Source: Entrophospora sp. SA101 (lineage: Eukaryota > Glomeromycota > Glomeromycetes > Entrophosporales > Entrophosporaceae). From it: a DNA stretch of 64,000 bases. A model generated the notes under the pieces. It made no database searches and was not told the origin of the DNA. It worked only from the letters and a program-made list of their open reading frames with translations. Where the stretch lies: NCBI GenBank assembly GCA_958430865.1, contig CAUDNR010002291.1, forward strand, positions 1 to 64,000, in the 5' to 3' direction. A program made the position numbers and the translations under genes. Position 1 is the first letter of the stretch. The number at the start of each line of letters is the position of its first letter. Shown here piece after piece: positions 11,901-24,181 of this stretch.

Positions 11901-13599
11901 TAATCAAAGTCCACGTAATATGTATCAATGTCAGGTATTTATATATATGACTTGATTTCTTTTGTTTTTAATATTTTTTTTTTTTGGAAATGAGGAAGAA
12001 AACATATCGTTAATTAATTGATTAATATAAATATATAGATGGCTAAACAAACGATGGGTACGCCATCAACTGCTATTATGCATAGAACAGATAATAAAAT
12101 GTATCGATTACAAACAGGTCAAACACCTATTGTTAGGTCTAATGTAATTCACAATAAATATGGTTTAGACGGGTTTCCCAATGGTATAAATGCTATTGTT
12201 GCAGTAATTTCATATACAGGTTAGTTGGGATTTAAAATTATTTAGAGAAAACCTCTTTTCTTAGCATTAAAATAATCAATAAATACATCTTTTTTTCTCC
12301 ATTGCAAAATTTTCAAAAAAAAAAATTTAAGGTTATGATATGGAAGATGCTATGATCATCAACAAGTCTTCACATGAAAGAGGTTTTACATATGGAACCA
12401 TATATAAATCAGAAGTGATTAATCTTGCTGATTATCGAATAGGTAGTGAAATAAACGTTCATTTTGGTCTTGGGCCAGATGCTCCTGCATCTTTACGTAA
12501 GAAGATTGATGATGACGGATTTCCATATATTGGGATAAAGTTGACAAATGGTGATCCTTTATGTACCTACATTGACTCAAAAGGTGTTACTAAAATAAAA
12601 AAATACAAAGGATTAGAGGATTGTTATGTGGATAAAGTACGGGTTTTAGGTGATGATTTGGGACTTTATGAGGCTCAAAAAGTCCACATTATGTTAAGAA
12701 TTCCGAGACCAGCTATCATTGGTGATAAATTTTCTTCAAGGCATGGACAAAAAGGTGTTTTGTCACAAAAATGGCCCCAAGTTGATATGCCATTTACAGA
12801 AAGTGGTATGCAGCCAGACATTATCATCAACCCTCATGCTTTCCCCTCGCGTATGACTATTGGGATGTTTGTGGAGAGTTTAGCTGGGAAATGTGGCGCT
12901 ATGTTTGGTGTGCCGCAAGATTGTACGCCATTCCGATTTGATGAAGACCACACTGCAATTGATTATTTTGGTGAAGAATTGAGAAGAGCTGGATTTAATT
13001 ATCATGGTAATGAACCTATGTATAGTGGAATCACTGGCGAGGAATTTCAGGCAGATATTTATATTGGTGTTGTTTATTACCAACGTTTACGTCATATGGT
13101 TTCGGACAAATGGCAAGTTAGATCCACAGGACCAGTTCATAACCTTACTATGCAACCTATAGGAGGACGTAAAAAAAGTGGTGGTATAAGATTCGGTGAA
13201 ATGGAGCGTGATTCACTTTTGGCACATGGAATGAGTTTTTCTTTACAAGATAGATTATTAAATTGTTCAGATTATTCACAGGTTTTGTATATACTTTGCA
13301 GGTGGGGGGTTTTAAAAAATAATATTATATATTCCTAATTACTAATCATCAAAAATTTTTTTATAATAATAATTTAGTGTCATGTATGTCGAAATTGTGG
13401 TTCACTTTTTACTTCAGTCTCTTTTAATACACAATACTTGGCAAAAAGTCAGAGAAATTTCGAGAAACATTCTATGAAATGTAATATATGCGATAACTCT
13501 AAGTGGATTGCTTTAATAAAAATACCTTATGCATTTAAATATTTAGCTACAGAGCTTATTAGTATGGGCGTAAAGATTAAAGTAGACGTCAAATCATGA
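8943..13599 (+). CDS. RPA135: DNA-directed RNA polymerase I second-largest subunit (RPA135/RPA2)
   Basis: Second-largest subunit of RNA polymerase I, which makes pre-rRNA in the nucleolus. Fourteen exons, all in phase, give 1150 residues, close to the usual 1135-1200. Exons are 8943-9174, 9265-9356, 9446-9565, 9657-9992, 10081-10358, 10455-10657, 10731-10843, 10936-11071, 11162-11448, 11553-11702, 11782-11934, 12039-12219, 12332-13281 and 13378-13599. Landmarks in order: the early [32 protein letters not shown]; the fork region [58 protein letters not shown]; the catalytic-cleft segment [17 protein letters not shown]; and a C-terminal zinc ribbon CHVCRNCG...CNICD. The exon 1/2 junction is the least certain. 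Confidence 0.95.
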
Positions 13600-13706
13600 T
13601 TGGTAATGGCGATTTAGGTATTTCCCTTCTTATGTCAAAAAAAAAAAGATCTTGTATTTTTTTGTACTATATAATTAAATTAAAAAAAACAGACTTATTT
13701 TTAAAA

Positions 13707-13707
<1 letters not shown>

Positions 13708-13742
<35 letters not shown>
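13708..13742. repeat. (TA)n microsatellite
   Basis: An uninterrupted TA dinucleotide run of about 17 units in the 3' flank of the polymerase gene. Same length in the copy at 32998-33032. Confidence 0.9.
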
Positions 13743-13746
<4 letters not shown>

Positions 13747-13838
13747 TTGATTGATTGATTTAAACAATGTTTTGTTTTTTTACAAATAAATGAATTTTAA
13801 TTTAATCATTATTTTGTTTTTTCGAATAATTAAAATTT

Positions 13839-14434
13839 TCAAGAAGCAATAGTCACTTCAACTTCAACACCAGGTTCGATAGAAATCGAAGTCTAAAGAA
13901 GAATGAGGGAAAGGGAAGAGGCAAAGGAAAAAAAGTAGAGGAATAAGAGACAAAAATAAAAAAATTTAATTATTACATAAAAATTCATACTAAAAATAAA
14001 TAACTTACGATCTGTTTAACGATTTCACTTGGGCTATGTAAATCAATCAATCTTTTATGGATTCTCATTTCATATCTATCCCAAGTTTTACTACCCTCAC
14101 CACAAGGAGTTTTACGTGTAGTAATACGTAAAACTTTAGTTGGCAAACGTACAGGTCCTTTCACACGTAATTGTTTATCTTTTGCTCTGTTTATCAAATC
14201 TGTGCATACTTTTTCTAAAGCTTTGACTTTCCGTGAAGTTAAAGTTATACGAATACGATGAACCTGTCAACAAAAAAGTTTTAATTAATTTGAGGTAATA
14301 ATAATCTATTTGATGAAAGTGTTGATATAAAATTTAAATTTTTTTTAATCTAATTTATCAAATTTGCCATTATCTACTACCTTTGGAGCTTCGTCGATGT
14401 AATCGTCTTTACCTTTTGATGTATTATAACTCAT
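13839..14434 (-). CDS. RPS20: 40S ribosomal protein uS10 (RPS20)
   Basis: Small-subunit cytosolic ribosomal protein of 120 residues from three exons (14381-14434, 14009-14263, 13839-13892), all GT-AG and in phase 0. Residues 1-18 are the N-terminal tail [18 protein letters not shown]. The core has [58 protein letters not shown] and [20 protein letters not shown]. Length and all blocks match eukaryotic uS10. It is transcribed divergently from the Mrp10 gene across 124 bp. Confidence 0.97.
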
Positions 14435-14558
14435 AGTTATTTAAAAGATATTTTTATTAATAAAATTTTAAAAAAAAATTTTTTTTTTTAACAATCGAAA
14501 AAAAAATAAAAAGGAAAAGATCATCGATAAAAAAATTTTTTTTTGATTTATTTTTATT
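14435..14558. promoter_or_regulatory. Shared divergent promoter interval RPS20/MRP10
   Basis: The 124 bp between the two start codons is almost pure A/T, with alternating poly-A and poly-T tracts of 8-10 bases. Such tracts typically exclude nucleosomes in fungal promoters. No discrete factor site could be identified. Confidence 0.5.
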
Positions 14559-14881
14559 ATGAAAATTACAAAGCTTCGGGCAAAACCAAAAAAACTTGAA
14601 CAATTAGGTCCATGTACACCTGAAGTAGCAGCATTATTGACTTGTTGGGCCAATAATACAATGAATTCTTCTGCTTGTATACAAAATGTGCAAGCACTTT
14701 CTAATTGCATGCGTAATGTGGTGAGTAAACGATCATTTATATTTTATTAAAATCTATTATTGAAAATTAATCTATTCATCAAATTTTATATATAAATACA
14801 CATGTGTATATTTAGCCAAGAAAAACGAAACCTCCCAATACTATCAATTATCATCTTTCAAGACTTGGTAAATTATTATGA
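14559..14881 (+). CDS. MRP10: Mitochondrial small-subunit ribosomal protein Mrp10 (mS37), CHCH type
   Basis: A twin-cysteine protein of the mitochondrial ribosome: 75 residues from two exons (14559-14720 and 14816-14881, phase 0). The N-terminus is basic (MKITKLRAKPKKLEQLGP). The CHCH fold follows, with cysteines in CTPEVAALLTC (CX9C) and CIQNVQALSNC (CX9C). The exon 2 tail PRKTKPPNTINYHLSRLG corresponds to the conserved KSTINYHLSRL-type end of Mrp10. It is slightly shorter than yeast Mrp10 but carries all family landmarks. Confidence 0.9.
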
Positions 14882-14994
14882 ATCGATTTAATCTTTTTAG
14901 AATATTAATAAATGAATGATTAATGATGATGATGATTGGCCGATAAAAATTTTGTATCAAAAAAAATATTAACTAAAAAAATAATATAAATAAA

Positions 14995-15804
14995 ATGTTT
15001 TTTAAAAATATTATTAAATCAATTTATCCAAAAAATTTAATTCACCCAAGAAATTTAATTTATCCAAAAAGAATATTTACGAACAATCCATCATTATTGA
15101 TTTTTATTAATATTAACAACTATATTACTAATAGTCACAGTCACAATCATAGTCTGTATTATAATTATAATACAGTAGCAATCAATGAGAATAGAGAGGA
15201 GAAGGAAAAACAAGTTAAAGTGAGTAATTATGAGAACGAGAACGAGGAAAAGAAAAAAAGTTGTGTTGATGAAGATGAAAGAGAAAAGAAGAATTCTAGA
15301 AAGAGAAGAGAAGAAAAAAGAAATCAATTACTTAAAGAACAGAGAAAACAATATTATATTGATAATTATGTTGATGTGAATTTTGATCTTTTAAAAGGAA
15401 GTTAACATAGAAAATTTATTCTGTTAACTTTAATAAATAATAAATGTATATTAATTTATTAATTTTATTAATTTTCATAGATTTTCCCAAATGGTTATAT
15501 GGAATTAGAATGCATAGATATGTAAAAAATTTTGAAAATATGAAATGGGAAGAGATTGTTGAATTGGATTCTGAGGGATTAGAACAATTAGGAATTGAAG
15601 AACATTTTGATAGGAAAAAATTGTTAAAAGAATTTAGAAATATTAGAAATACCATATATGTGTTGGTAAGTGTTTGTCCCTTTAATATTCACATTATTTA
15701 ATATTATTATTGTACTAGTAGCAACATGCTATTATATTATTAACAATATTTTTGGTTATATATAGTCATTATATGATAATAGAAATGGCGAGGAACCTTT
15801 ATAA
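14995..15804 (+). CDS. SAM/IGR-motif protein, candidate mitochondrial ribosomal protein mS41-like
   Basis: Three exons (14995-15400, 15481-15665, 15766-15804) encode 209 residues. The start is Lys/Arg-rich and free of acidic residues, like a mitochondrial presequence. A long Glu/Lys/Arg-rich linker follows (about 70-120), then a compact helical domain with FPKWLYGIRMHRYVKNF, MKWEEIVELDSEGLEQLGIE and DRKKLLKEFRNIR. That spacing (aromatic helix, W-x2-[IL]-x2-[LM], LGI, R-x-[KL]-LL) is typical of SAM-like folds and of the IGR motif in mS41/Fyv4. The neighbouring Mrp10 gene makes a mitochondrial role reasonable, but mS41 identity is inference. Other SAM-domain proteins are possible. Confidence 0.55.
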
Positions 15805-15996
15805 TCCCTAAAATGGAATTTTTTAATTAATCAATTTATTGTCTATAATTTCTAATATTACAATTAATTACAAAAAATAAAATTAATTTATAAATATAGC
15901 AAATTAAATAAAAACACTATATTCCAAAAAAAAAGGATTATCTATGTAACTAATAATCCCTTCTTATCATCACCACTATTACCACCACCACTAATA

Positions 15997-18900
15997 TTAT
16001 TCTACAAATTCGACATGAATTGTAGGTGGTGATATCTTTTCTTTAGGTTTTCTCTTTGGTGATTCATTTGCTACTTCTCTTGTAATTATTGAATGTTTTT
16101 CCAATTTTTCTTTTTTTCTAATTTGTCTCGCCAAATCCAAATTATCTGGATACCACCATTGTTTAACGAATGTTATAATATATCTTGGTAACAATGACAA
16201 CCAAATTACGAATAATAATCCAAACCAAAATATCGGCTCACTGAACAACTGTGCACCAATTCCATATATTGGACTATCCACAAACATCCCGTAAATTGTA
16301 ACGAACGCAAATACTGAAAAAATTTCTACGACTAAAGATGCCCAAGTAAAAAATGTCCAATGGTAAGTATTATAGCTAACAAACAGATTTGCTATCACTA
16401 TCACTGAAACTGCTACTGCTGTAGAAAATTCAATTGGACCAGCTGCCGCTCCTTCGATTGTCACCACATTTTCGGACAATATATATATAAAGTGATGGAT
16501 GAAATATACAACTAACGATTGCCAAATTCCATCAAGAAAATAGATTGTAAACAGGAATTTCGAGTATCTTTTTTGTTTAATGCCCAATATATAAATACTT
16601 GGATATCGCAAACAATACGATTTACTGACCGATTGGTCCATTGCACCTAATACAATTACAGGTGCGACTGTAAATATCATGTTGTAAAGTTGTACAAAAC
16701 TATAATCGTAAAATATATTTCCTGAAAATCTAATATTAATGATTCAATTAATTAGTGCTGATTAATAAACTATTAATATCATTCAATTACGAAAACACTT
16801 ACAGGCAAAATATTTGATACCATAATACAGGAAATACCCATATCACATTCTTATAAAAGAAATTCAATATCATTTCAGAAATTCTCAAGTAATCCCAATG
16901 GCCATGTACTAATAATAAATTTCCAAGAAAACGAAATTGTGGCATAGAATAATCAGCTGCCATTGATGCTTGAACTCCTATAAAATATTTATATGTGAGA
17001 TATTTAGCAAACTAAATTTTCCATCCGGATATTATAATAATAATAAGTATTATTTTACCTTCTTGTCCAGATATTCCAATACCAACATTTGCTGCTTGAA
17101 TCATACTTACATCATTAGCACCATCTCCGATGGCCAAAGTTGTAGTCCTTTTACCTGTTCTTATTAGCTCTACAACAAAAGCTTTTTGTAAAGGACTTAC
17201 ACGACAACATATCACTGAATGAAAAGCCTCTGATAATGATATCAATTTGTTTCTAGCACTATCGTCATTTAATAAATGTGCCAAAGATGCACCATCAATT
17301 ATTAAAGCATGTTGTACATTTTGCATATTATCATTATTATCATCATTAAGATCATCTTCATAATCATTATTATTATTGACTTCTTGCATCTGTTGATTTT
17401 GTTGTTGCCCATTAGGTGTCGCAATATTGTTTCCAAGTAAGGAAGCCACTACATCATCTAATTGCTTCATTACGCTATCTTTTTTAGATCCTCTTATAAT
17501 CCATAATCTCATTTCTTTTGTTAATAGTTGAGCTGCAAATCCAATATTAATTGCAGTCTCTAGCTTATCACCAGTCAACACCCAAACTTTAATTCCTGCC
17601 TCTCTTAATGACGTAATACATTCAGGCACTCCTTCTTGGAGTTTATCCTCGATTGCTGTTGCACCTAACAAAGTTAAATCCTTTTCTATTTCTTCAGAAA
17701 TTTGGTCAATTTTCTGTGATCGATTTTCTAAAGATGTCGATGCCTCATTGTATTTTTGTGACCATGTTTGATAATGCGATTCATCTATTTTACGATATGC
17801 CAAGGTCAATGTACGAAGTCCTAAATAATATTAATGGTTTTATTAAAAAAAAAAATAACGATAATAACGATTTAAAGAAATTTATATTTATAATTTTAAA
17901 AGTTACCATAATTAGAAAAAACATCAATATCATTGGAAGTTTTTTCGATTAAATCATCTTGCCCAGGAGCCAATAGTTCAAAAATGACGTTATCAGCACC
18001 TTTACAAAACAAAAGGATCTCGCTACCTAATTCTTCTGGACTTTTAACAATAACACTCATTCTTTTACGAGTAGAATTGAATTGTAATATGTTGAGGATT
18101 TGGTAGGTATATTCTTTACCGAAAATATCGATTGTGATAGAATCAGTAGACCTACCCAAGAATACAAATCCAAGATTTTTAGCTGCCGAGACAAGAGCTG
18201 CCTCATCAGGCGATTCAGCTTTATATATAAGATTTTTTTCTAGTGATTTGTCAATTGGAATTGCTTTAATGGTACCAGGATTTGATGGGCCAACTAGATT
18301 TGTAACTGAATCAAGAGCTTTCAATGATGGTAGTATACTATTAATATTAATAAATGATTCTCTGACTTTTCTCTTTGCTTGATAAATATATGAACCATTT
18401 TCATCATCATTATTATTCACATTATTATCATTATTATTATCATTGACATTTATGTTTTCTTCACTACTAAAATTTGATTCTTGATCTATTTTAGTATCAT
18501 TATTATCGTTATTAGTATCGTTATTATCATTGTTATTATCATTGACATTATCATTGCCATCATTATTATTATCAGAATCAACAACTACAGTATGGCAAAT
18601 TGCCAATAAGGTGAAAAATTTTGTAATCAAGCCTGCTCTATCTATCAAATCTTGATGATGACTGTCATCACCACTGCTACTGCCGCCAATGTTATCGTCA
18701 TTGATTTCATATTCAATTTTACTATCGTTATAATTATCTTTTTTTTGAGCTCTAAGATCTCTAAATAATTCAGGATCAGCAAATGACAAGAAATTGGAAT
18801 CGGTACTTGAATATTTTGGTTTAAATGTTTTTGTTAACTCTCGTAAATAATCATTAAAAATTTGATCTTTAGATGACTTGTTATTATCGTCATCACCATC

Positions 18901-21036
18901 AACAACATCAACCTGACTTTGTATCATTTCTTTTCCTCTTTCAGCATCTGTTTTATCACCCCAACCATTTTTACCATATATTTTAGCACCAATAGAACAT
19001 TGCCTGAATTCCATTATGTTACGTGTGAGTGTACCTGTTTTATCAGAAAATATATATTCTATTTGTCCTAGATCATCTGATAGATTCCACTATTGATTTT
19101 GTGATTAAAAATTTGGATTAAAATATGTAGAACTTTTTTAAAGAAAAATAATTAATATACTTGCAGATTTTGGAACACATGAAGCCTGAGAATCTTCATC
19201 CCACATATCAAGATCATTATAAATAAAAAATGCCTAATTCGATCCATAAATATTTATATATAAAATATTTTTTTAAATAAAATATAATTAATCAATCAAT
19301 CAACCAATCAACTAATTACCTGAACTATTCTCACAAATTCTATTGAAATGTATAATGAGATTGGAATAATATTTTGAAAAATAATTAAACTTGCCCTGTT
19401 AAAATATAATTTTATTTTTAAAATTTAAATAATTATTTACTTTTTTTTTTTTTAAAAAAAAAATAAGAACAACATACCAAAAAGTGACAAATGAAGCCAA
19501 TTCAATTGAGTCTCTATTTGAATCTAATCTTTCAACAGCATCAGGTACTTGATCTTTCAATACATAAGTTGATATAGCACTTCCTATTGCGCAAGTTAAC
19601 GCAAGCATAATAAGAATGATAAAATTTAAAATAACCTTTTGGAAAATAGGGGTAAGAATTAATTGTAAGATTAATATGAATGTGTATATTTTAGATTTCA
19701 ATAATTAATTGATTTATAATAAAATTACCTCATGATTCATTTCCTTCTCAATTCTACTACGTTTACTTGGAGTTTCGCCAGAATTAAGCATAATTTTTGT
19801 TTCAATGCCAGTAAAAATAGTAATTGCTATTACCCATTTTGTATTTCTAATAACATGAGCTCTTAACAGCAAATTATTTACATCTAAAGGTACTATTCTT
19901 TTTTCTTCGTCAATAGCTTCTTCTTCTTGTATTTCACCTTGTTGCACCGATTTATTTTGAATTAATACAAGTTTCGCACTGTAAGAATACAAATTAGAAT
20001 TTGGAGCTTCTGATTCAATATAAAATTTCAGTTGTGTACAATCTTTAGCACTGTTAATGATATCTTTTGTATCAGGCACACATCTACGAGGTTTTAGATT
20101 AGTTTCACCGTCAAGATCTTTAGTTTCAACATAACAAGTTCCTGACTGTTCTGATGTTGATAAAATTATTGAATCAGCAGGTACAACATCTCCATTCCTA
20201 AGAAATATGAAATCACCAACACGAACATTTCTCCATGTAGTTTTTTTAAACAATGGCTGACCATCTATAGTATTTGACGGTTCTGATGGTGGAGATTCTT
20301 CATCAACACCTTCTAGCCGATCATTATCATCATTATCTATTTGTTGTTCATTGTCATTATTATTTTGCTCGATTTGATCAATTTGTCGTGTATTATCATC
20401 ATCATAATTATTGTTGATTGATCGTTTTTGACTTTTGTCGGATTTAAAGAATAATTTATACAATATTTTTTCCCAAGCAGTAATTAATTTTTCTCGAGGA
20501 TAATTTACATTATAAAAATTTTGCAATACATAACAAGTATCACTATTGAATTTCTTGTCTATTTCATGTCTATTTCTATCCTCGATAGCATCTTTCATAG
20601 CAGTGAAAAAGACTACAGTTGATAAAGGGAGAACAGTCAAAATGGGGTTGTTTGTTGCAAGTTGTGGTAAAAGTCCAAGTATGGCCATGAATAAAAAATA
20701 CATATTCGCAGCTTTACGAAACTGTTCAAATAAATTTTTTGGTAAAAAAGTCCAAATTGTATATTTCGAGGTTACTATTTTATTTGTCACATATTTAATT
20801 TTTGGATTCCCTTTATGATCTATGTCGGTTTTTGGCAATTCTAAATTAGCATGCACTTTACGTTCTTTTTTACTTGCTTTTCTTTCCTTAATTTTTGATT
20901 TTTTTCTCTTGGTCTGTTTTTTGGAAACCTTTTTAGCTTCATTATTGATAGACTTATTATTAGAATTAGTAGCAGTAGTTGTGTTTATATTAGAATTATC
21001 GTTATCGTTATCATTAAATTTAAAAATCGATGGCAT
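15997..21036 (-). CDS. P4-type ATPase, phospholipid flippase (Dnf1/Dnf2-like)
   Basis: Moves phospholipids from the outer to the cytosolic leaflet at plasma or Golgi/endosomal membranes. Eight exons give 1487 residues: 19729-21036, 19478-19635, 19320-19395, 19165-19233, 17907-19089, 17059-17820, 16803-16977 and 15997-16729. Motifs in order: [19 protein letters not shown] before helix 1, the A-domain DLDGETN, the P4 hallmark PISL in helix 4, DKTGTLT with the phosphorylated Asp, FCKGADNVIFE, VLTGDKLETAINIGFA and GDGANDVSMIQAANVGIG. A long Asn/Asp-rich insert separates the phosphorylation and nucleotide-binding parts. The intron 19090-19164 uses a GC donor (GCAAGT), which restores the [10 protein letters not shown] sequence. 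It needs a Cdc50-type partner, not seen here. Confidence 0.95.
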
Positions 21037-22446
21037 GATAAAAAAGTGAATATAAATGATCTTTACATTAATATTAATAATGAAATTTTTGAATTATTAA
21101 CACGCATGGATATAATGAGCATAGTGAGTGAACATTTATATTGGTTGGTAGTACTCGTGTCAATCACTTTGTATTAGTATGTATGTCACAATAAGGGGAC
21201 CTCGGAATAGATTCTGTCTATCCCGTCTTTATTGTATATTATTTTTTAGGAAGTTTGCGTCACAAATACCCAAAATGTTACAATGATGTTATTTAACGGA
21301 TTATCTAAAAATAAAAGATGCAGTGCAGATCGTCTATACCAAGGTTGGCTATGATACCGATTCATTGATGGTCATTGGACCCATTGGTGTAACAATTTAA
21401 CCATATGGAGTAATTTATTAATAGCGTAGCAACATGAATTTTTTCCATTATTAATTTGACGGACAATCCTTTAAAATCGGTACCCACCGACCATCCTAAA
21501 CCATTAAACATTCCCATTATCATCTTTAATATTTAAAAGTTTTTAAAAGTTCTTCAAGGTATTTTTTATTTACTCTATTTCCAACAATGTTGCAATCCTG
21601 TTTTTATATTCATTGTGTTTCACGTTTTATAGGGGGGGCGACATTTATATGTGTAGCATTTGTTGATAATATATCACCCTTTTCGGAAAGACATTTACCA
21701 TATTTACATATTAATTAATTTCTTTTTTTGCCCAAATTGAAAAAGTGATTATGGAAATCATTTTGACTATAAATGAATGAGCATGAATAAACAAATTAAC
21801 GAGTTCCGATCATTTATAATAAAGGTGATCTCATATATACATGACCTTCTTAATTTGGATGTGGAACCTATAGAACATGAATTAACAAGGGTTCACGCAC
21901 ATCATAGATGGCGCTTCCAAATTAGGAAGGTCCTGTATATAGGATTTTCCTTGTAATTTTTCGAGAAAATGGTTTTGGGATTTAAACTATCAAATGCTTT
22001 TATCATTGACTGATTTTGGTTTCAATCAGATTATCTGTTTGTTACCGAATTTTATTGTATCATAATTCACTTTTAAAACAGATATTATTACCTTTAGATG
22101 CTCAACTAAAAACTTTGGAAATTTCAACTATTTCTTGTCTGAAAAAATCATGTGACTTTTTGATGCTTACCCAAAATTTTACCATCTAACTAATATACTA
22201 ATATGACGATTCTCCGGGTTCTTCTGTTCAACTTCACTAAGCACTTTATCTTCTTTAGAGAACTATACCATATCAGACAACATTTCTTCGTCTTTGTAAA
22301 AAAATAAATTGTTTTTCCAAAAAAAAAAAAATCAATCGCGTCAACAATATAAAAAAACCAATAGGGGATTTCTTGTACAACCCATATAAAAATCAATTCA
22401 TTTTCATTTGGATCAAAATCTTAATCTTGAACAAATAAATAGATGA
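21037..22446. other. Upstream flank of the P4-ATPase gene containing dispersed repeat R1
   Basis: No gene is supported. From about 21955 to 22375 the sequence matches, in inverted orientation, divergent copies at 56340-56640 (outer part) and 48890-49010 (inner part with a CCAATAGG-type end). I call this family R1. A 7-base G run lies near 21635. Confidence 0.6.
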
Positions 22447-22606
22447 AAGGCGGATTTATGAGGTGGATTTCATCCTTATATTTTTTAATGGAAAAAAAAA
22501 GTCTACAATTACAATGGAAGGAACACTTTCAGTTAAATTCGGTAAATAAATTCTTCTATTGACTTTATTAATATATGGAATTCATAGGCATAATCCGATA
22601 AAAACA

Positions 22607-23012
22607 ATGATACTTTTTTACATAGTGAGAGGACTAGGTCAAATTTACCTCGCAGTTCATGACGGGGGTGATAATAGAATAGACGACGGAACAATAAATC
22701 AAGGAGAATCTGCTGAACTGTAAGTTGCATGATTTCTCTAATTGTTTCAGAAGGAAGCGATTTTGTTTTGCATTTATATGCCTCATTCTCATTTCCACCG
22801 CTCTGTGTAATCATAGGTCAATTCAAAAAAAGGAAAATGGTTCATATTTATTAGTTAATAACGTAAGAATATCTCTTGATAATGTCATTCGAAATCCGGG
22901 ACAATCAGAAAATCAGACCGTAGGAGGAATAGAATTAGAATTGGTATTCATTAGTAGTGAACCAGGATATTTCCAAGAAGATGCAGGCAGTGGTAGCATC
23001 AAGAGAGAATAA
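22607..23012 (+). CDS. Possible two-exon small membrane/secreted protein (tentative)
   Basis: An exon 22607-22719 ends at a canonical donor (GTAAGT) and joins 22751 after a TTTCAG acceptor. This keeps a frame of 124 residues. The second exon starts with a hydrophobic stretch (FCFAFICLILISTALC), followed by a polar tail rich in Asn, Glu and Ser. The clean splice signals favour the + strand over the overlapping reverse frame. The start codon is uncertain and no family is recognised. If exon 1 is untranslated, the hydrophobic segment could be a signal peptide. Confidence 0.35.
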
Positions 23013-23117
23013 TATATACGTTTTTTTATATATATTTAATAAAATATTTTTACGCCTTTTTTGGGTGCTAGTTTTATAATTCATTACTTACATGATATGA
23101 AATATCAACTGTAATGC

Positions 23118-23597
23118 TTATCTAAAATTTTTGAGAATAGCAAGTTTATCAGTATAATATATTATTATATCTTGTATTTGAGCATCTGTTAAACTAGAAA
23201 TATCATCAATACTACATTCAGAAAAGAATCCGATTTTATCTATCCCAATTCCATTAAACAATGTATAAATTTTTCTAGCCTTTTCAGTCATCTCACGCAA
23301 ATCCTCTATCTTTAATTCTGGATGTGCTAAAATCATTTGATTAAATATCTCTGTACTTGCCTTTTGATAATTAATTTTGTTTTTTTGAGCTGACCTTTCT
23401 TTCGAATTCCTAGCCGAAGATTGTTTGATTTCCTTAATATCATCATATAATTTTGCAATATTGGCTTTAACCTCGATAGTTTCGGCCTTAATATCGCCAT
23501 TCTCTTTTCTAAGTTCATTAATCTCGGCTACGAGTTTGGAATTTAATTCCCTCAATGAATCGATTGTAGATTGCATGTTTTCCATTGTAGATTGCAT
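23118..23597 (-). CDS. Coiled-coil protein of unknown function
   Basis: An uninterrupted 159-codon frame. Residues 1-60 form heptad-like coiled coil (MENMQSTIDSLRELNSKL, then EINELRKENGDIKAE). A Lys/Gln-rich bridge leads to a C-terminal helical part (MILAHPELKIEDLREMTEKA, then SSLTDAQIQDIIIYYTDKL). Short N-terminal repeats (MQST) make the start ambiguous. It resembles many lineage-specific coiled-coil proteins of mycorrhizal fungi. It contains no in-frame TGA, unlike the code-4 genes of the core. Confidence 0.55.
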   Translation of the reverse strand: MQSTMENMQSTIDSLRELNSKLVAEINELRKENGDIKAETIEVKANIAKLYDDIKEIKQSSARNSKERSAQKNKINYQKASTEIFNQMILAHPELKIEDLREMTEKARKIYTLFNGIGIDKIGFFSECSIDDISSLTDAQIQDIIIYYTDKLAILKNFR

Positions 23598-23871
23598 GTT
23601 TGCGATTGTTTTATACTATATGCAAGATATATTCAAAAGCTTATTCACATATAAATATTGTAATTCAATTTTGTTGAGAAAAATCGAATCTAATGTTTTT
23701 ATACTATATGCACGAAATGAAAAAAAATGTATTATGTAATATGGTAGAATCTGAAAAAAACCCATGGTAAACCATTTATATATAATATATTTTTTATTTC
23801 CTTGACGATTGATACATTTACGGAAGATAAAAATTGAAGTCATTTATCCATATTAATATAGATATATCAAA

Positions 23872-24103
23872 TATGTCTCGAAAATCTAAGAATAACAGAC
23901 GAAAAACTCAAGGTAGATTTACCGATAATCCTACGCAGTATATGCAATTTTTAAACCGGGATAAGTACATGCAAAGAAAAGATGAAGATCACATAACTAT
24001 AATAAATAAGAATACGCAAGATACGAAAGCGACTTTTGATTATGTAGAACTATGCAGGTATTTAGAGGTAAATAATCTTGATTTGGATATTCTCAACATG
24101 TAG
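23872..24103 (+). CDS. Small basic/polar protein, convergent with the L2 pseudogene
   Basis: The frame from ATG at 23872 begins MSRKSKNNRRKTQGRF and continues with DNPTQYMQFLNRDKYMQRK and EDHITIINKNTQDTK. An upstream in-frame codon at 23834 is less likely as a start. A decayed relative lies on the reverse strand at 536-865, also tail to tail with the same neighbour family. Function unknown. Confidence 0.45.
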
Positions 24104-24181
24104 CGGGAAATTGTCAGATATGCGTAATAATTAATTAGCATCTTTTTTTTCTATATACCCATTGAAAAAAACTATATATAT

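Larger units (their letters stand above)
6711..22446. repeat. Block A, direct copy 1 (15.7 kb segmental duplication)
   Basis: The sequence from 6711 to 22446 recurs at 26001-41736 with a constant offset of 19290. Every line I compared, including introns and homopolymer runs, is identical. The left junction is in a poly-A run (AAAAATGGTA); the right junction is after AAATAAATAGATGA. Six complete genes lie inside. A third, inverted copy begins at 60382. Confidence 0.95.

Noticed and set aside
12880..13083. Reverse ORFs inside the polymerase and P4-ATPase exons
   Set aside because: Shadows of strongly supported coding exons on the other strand.
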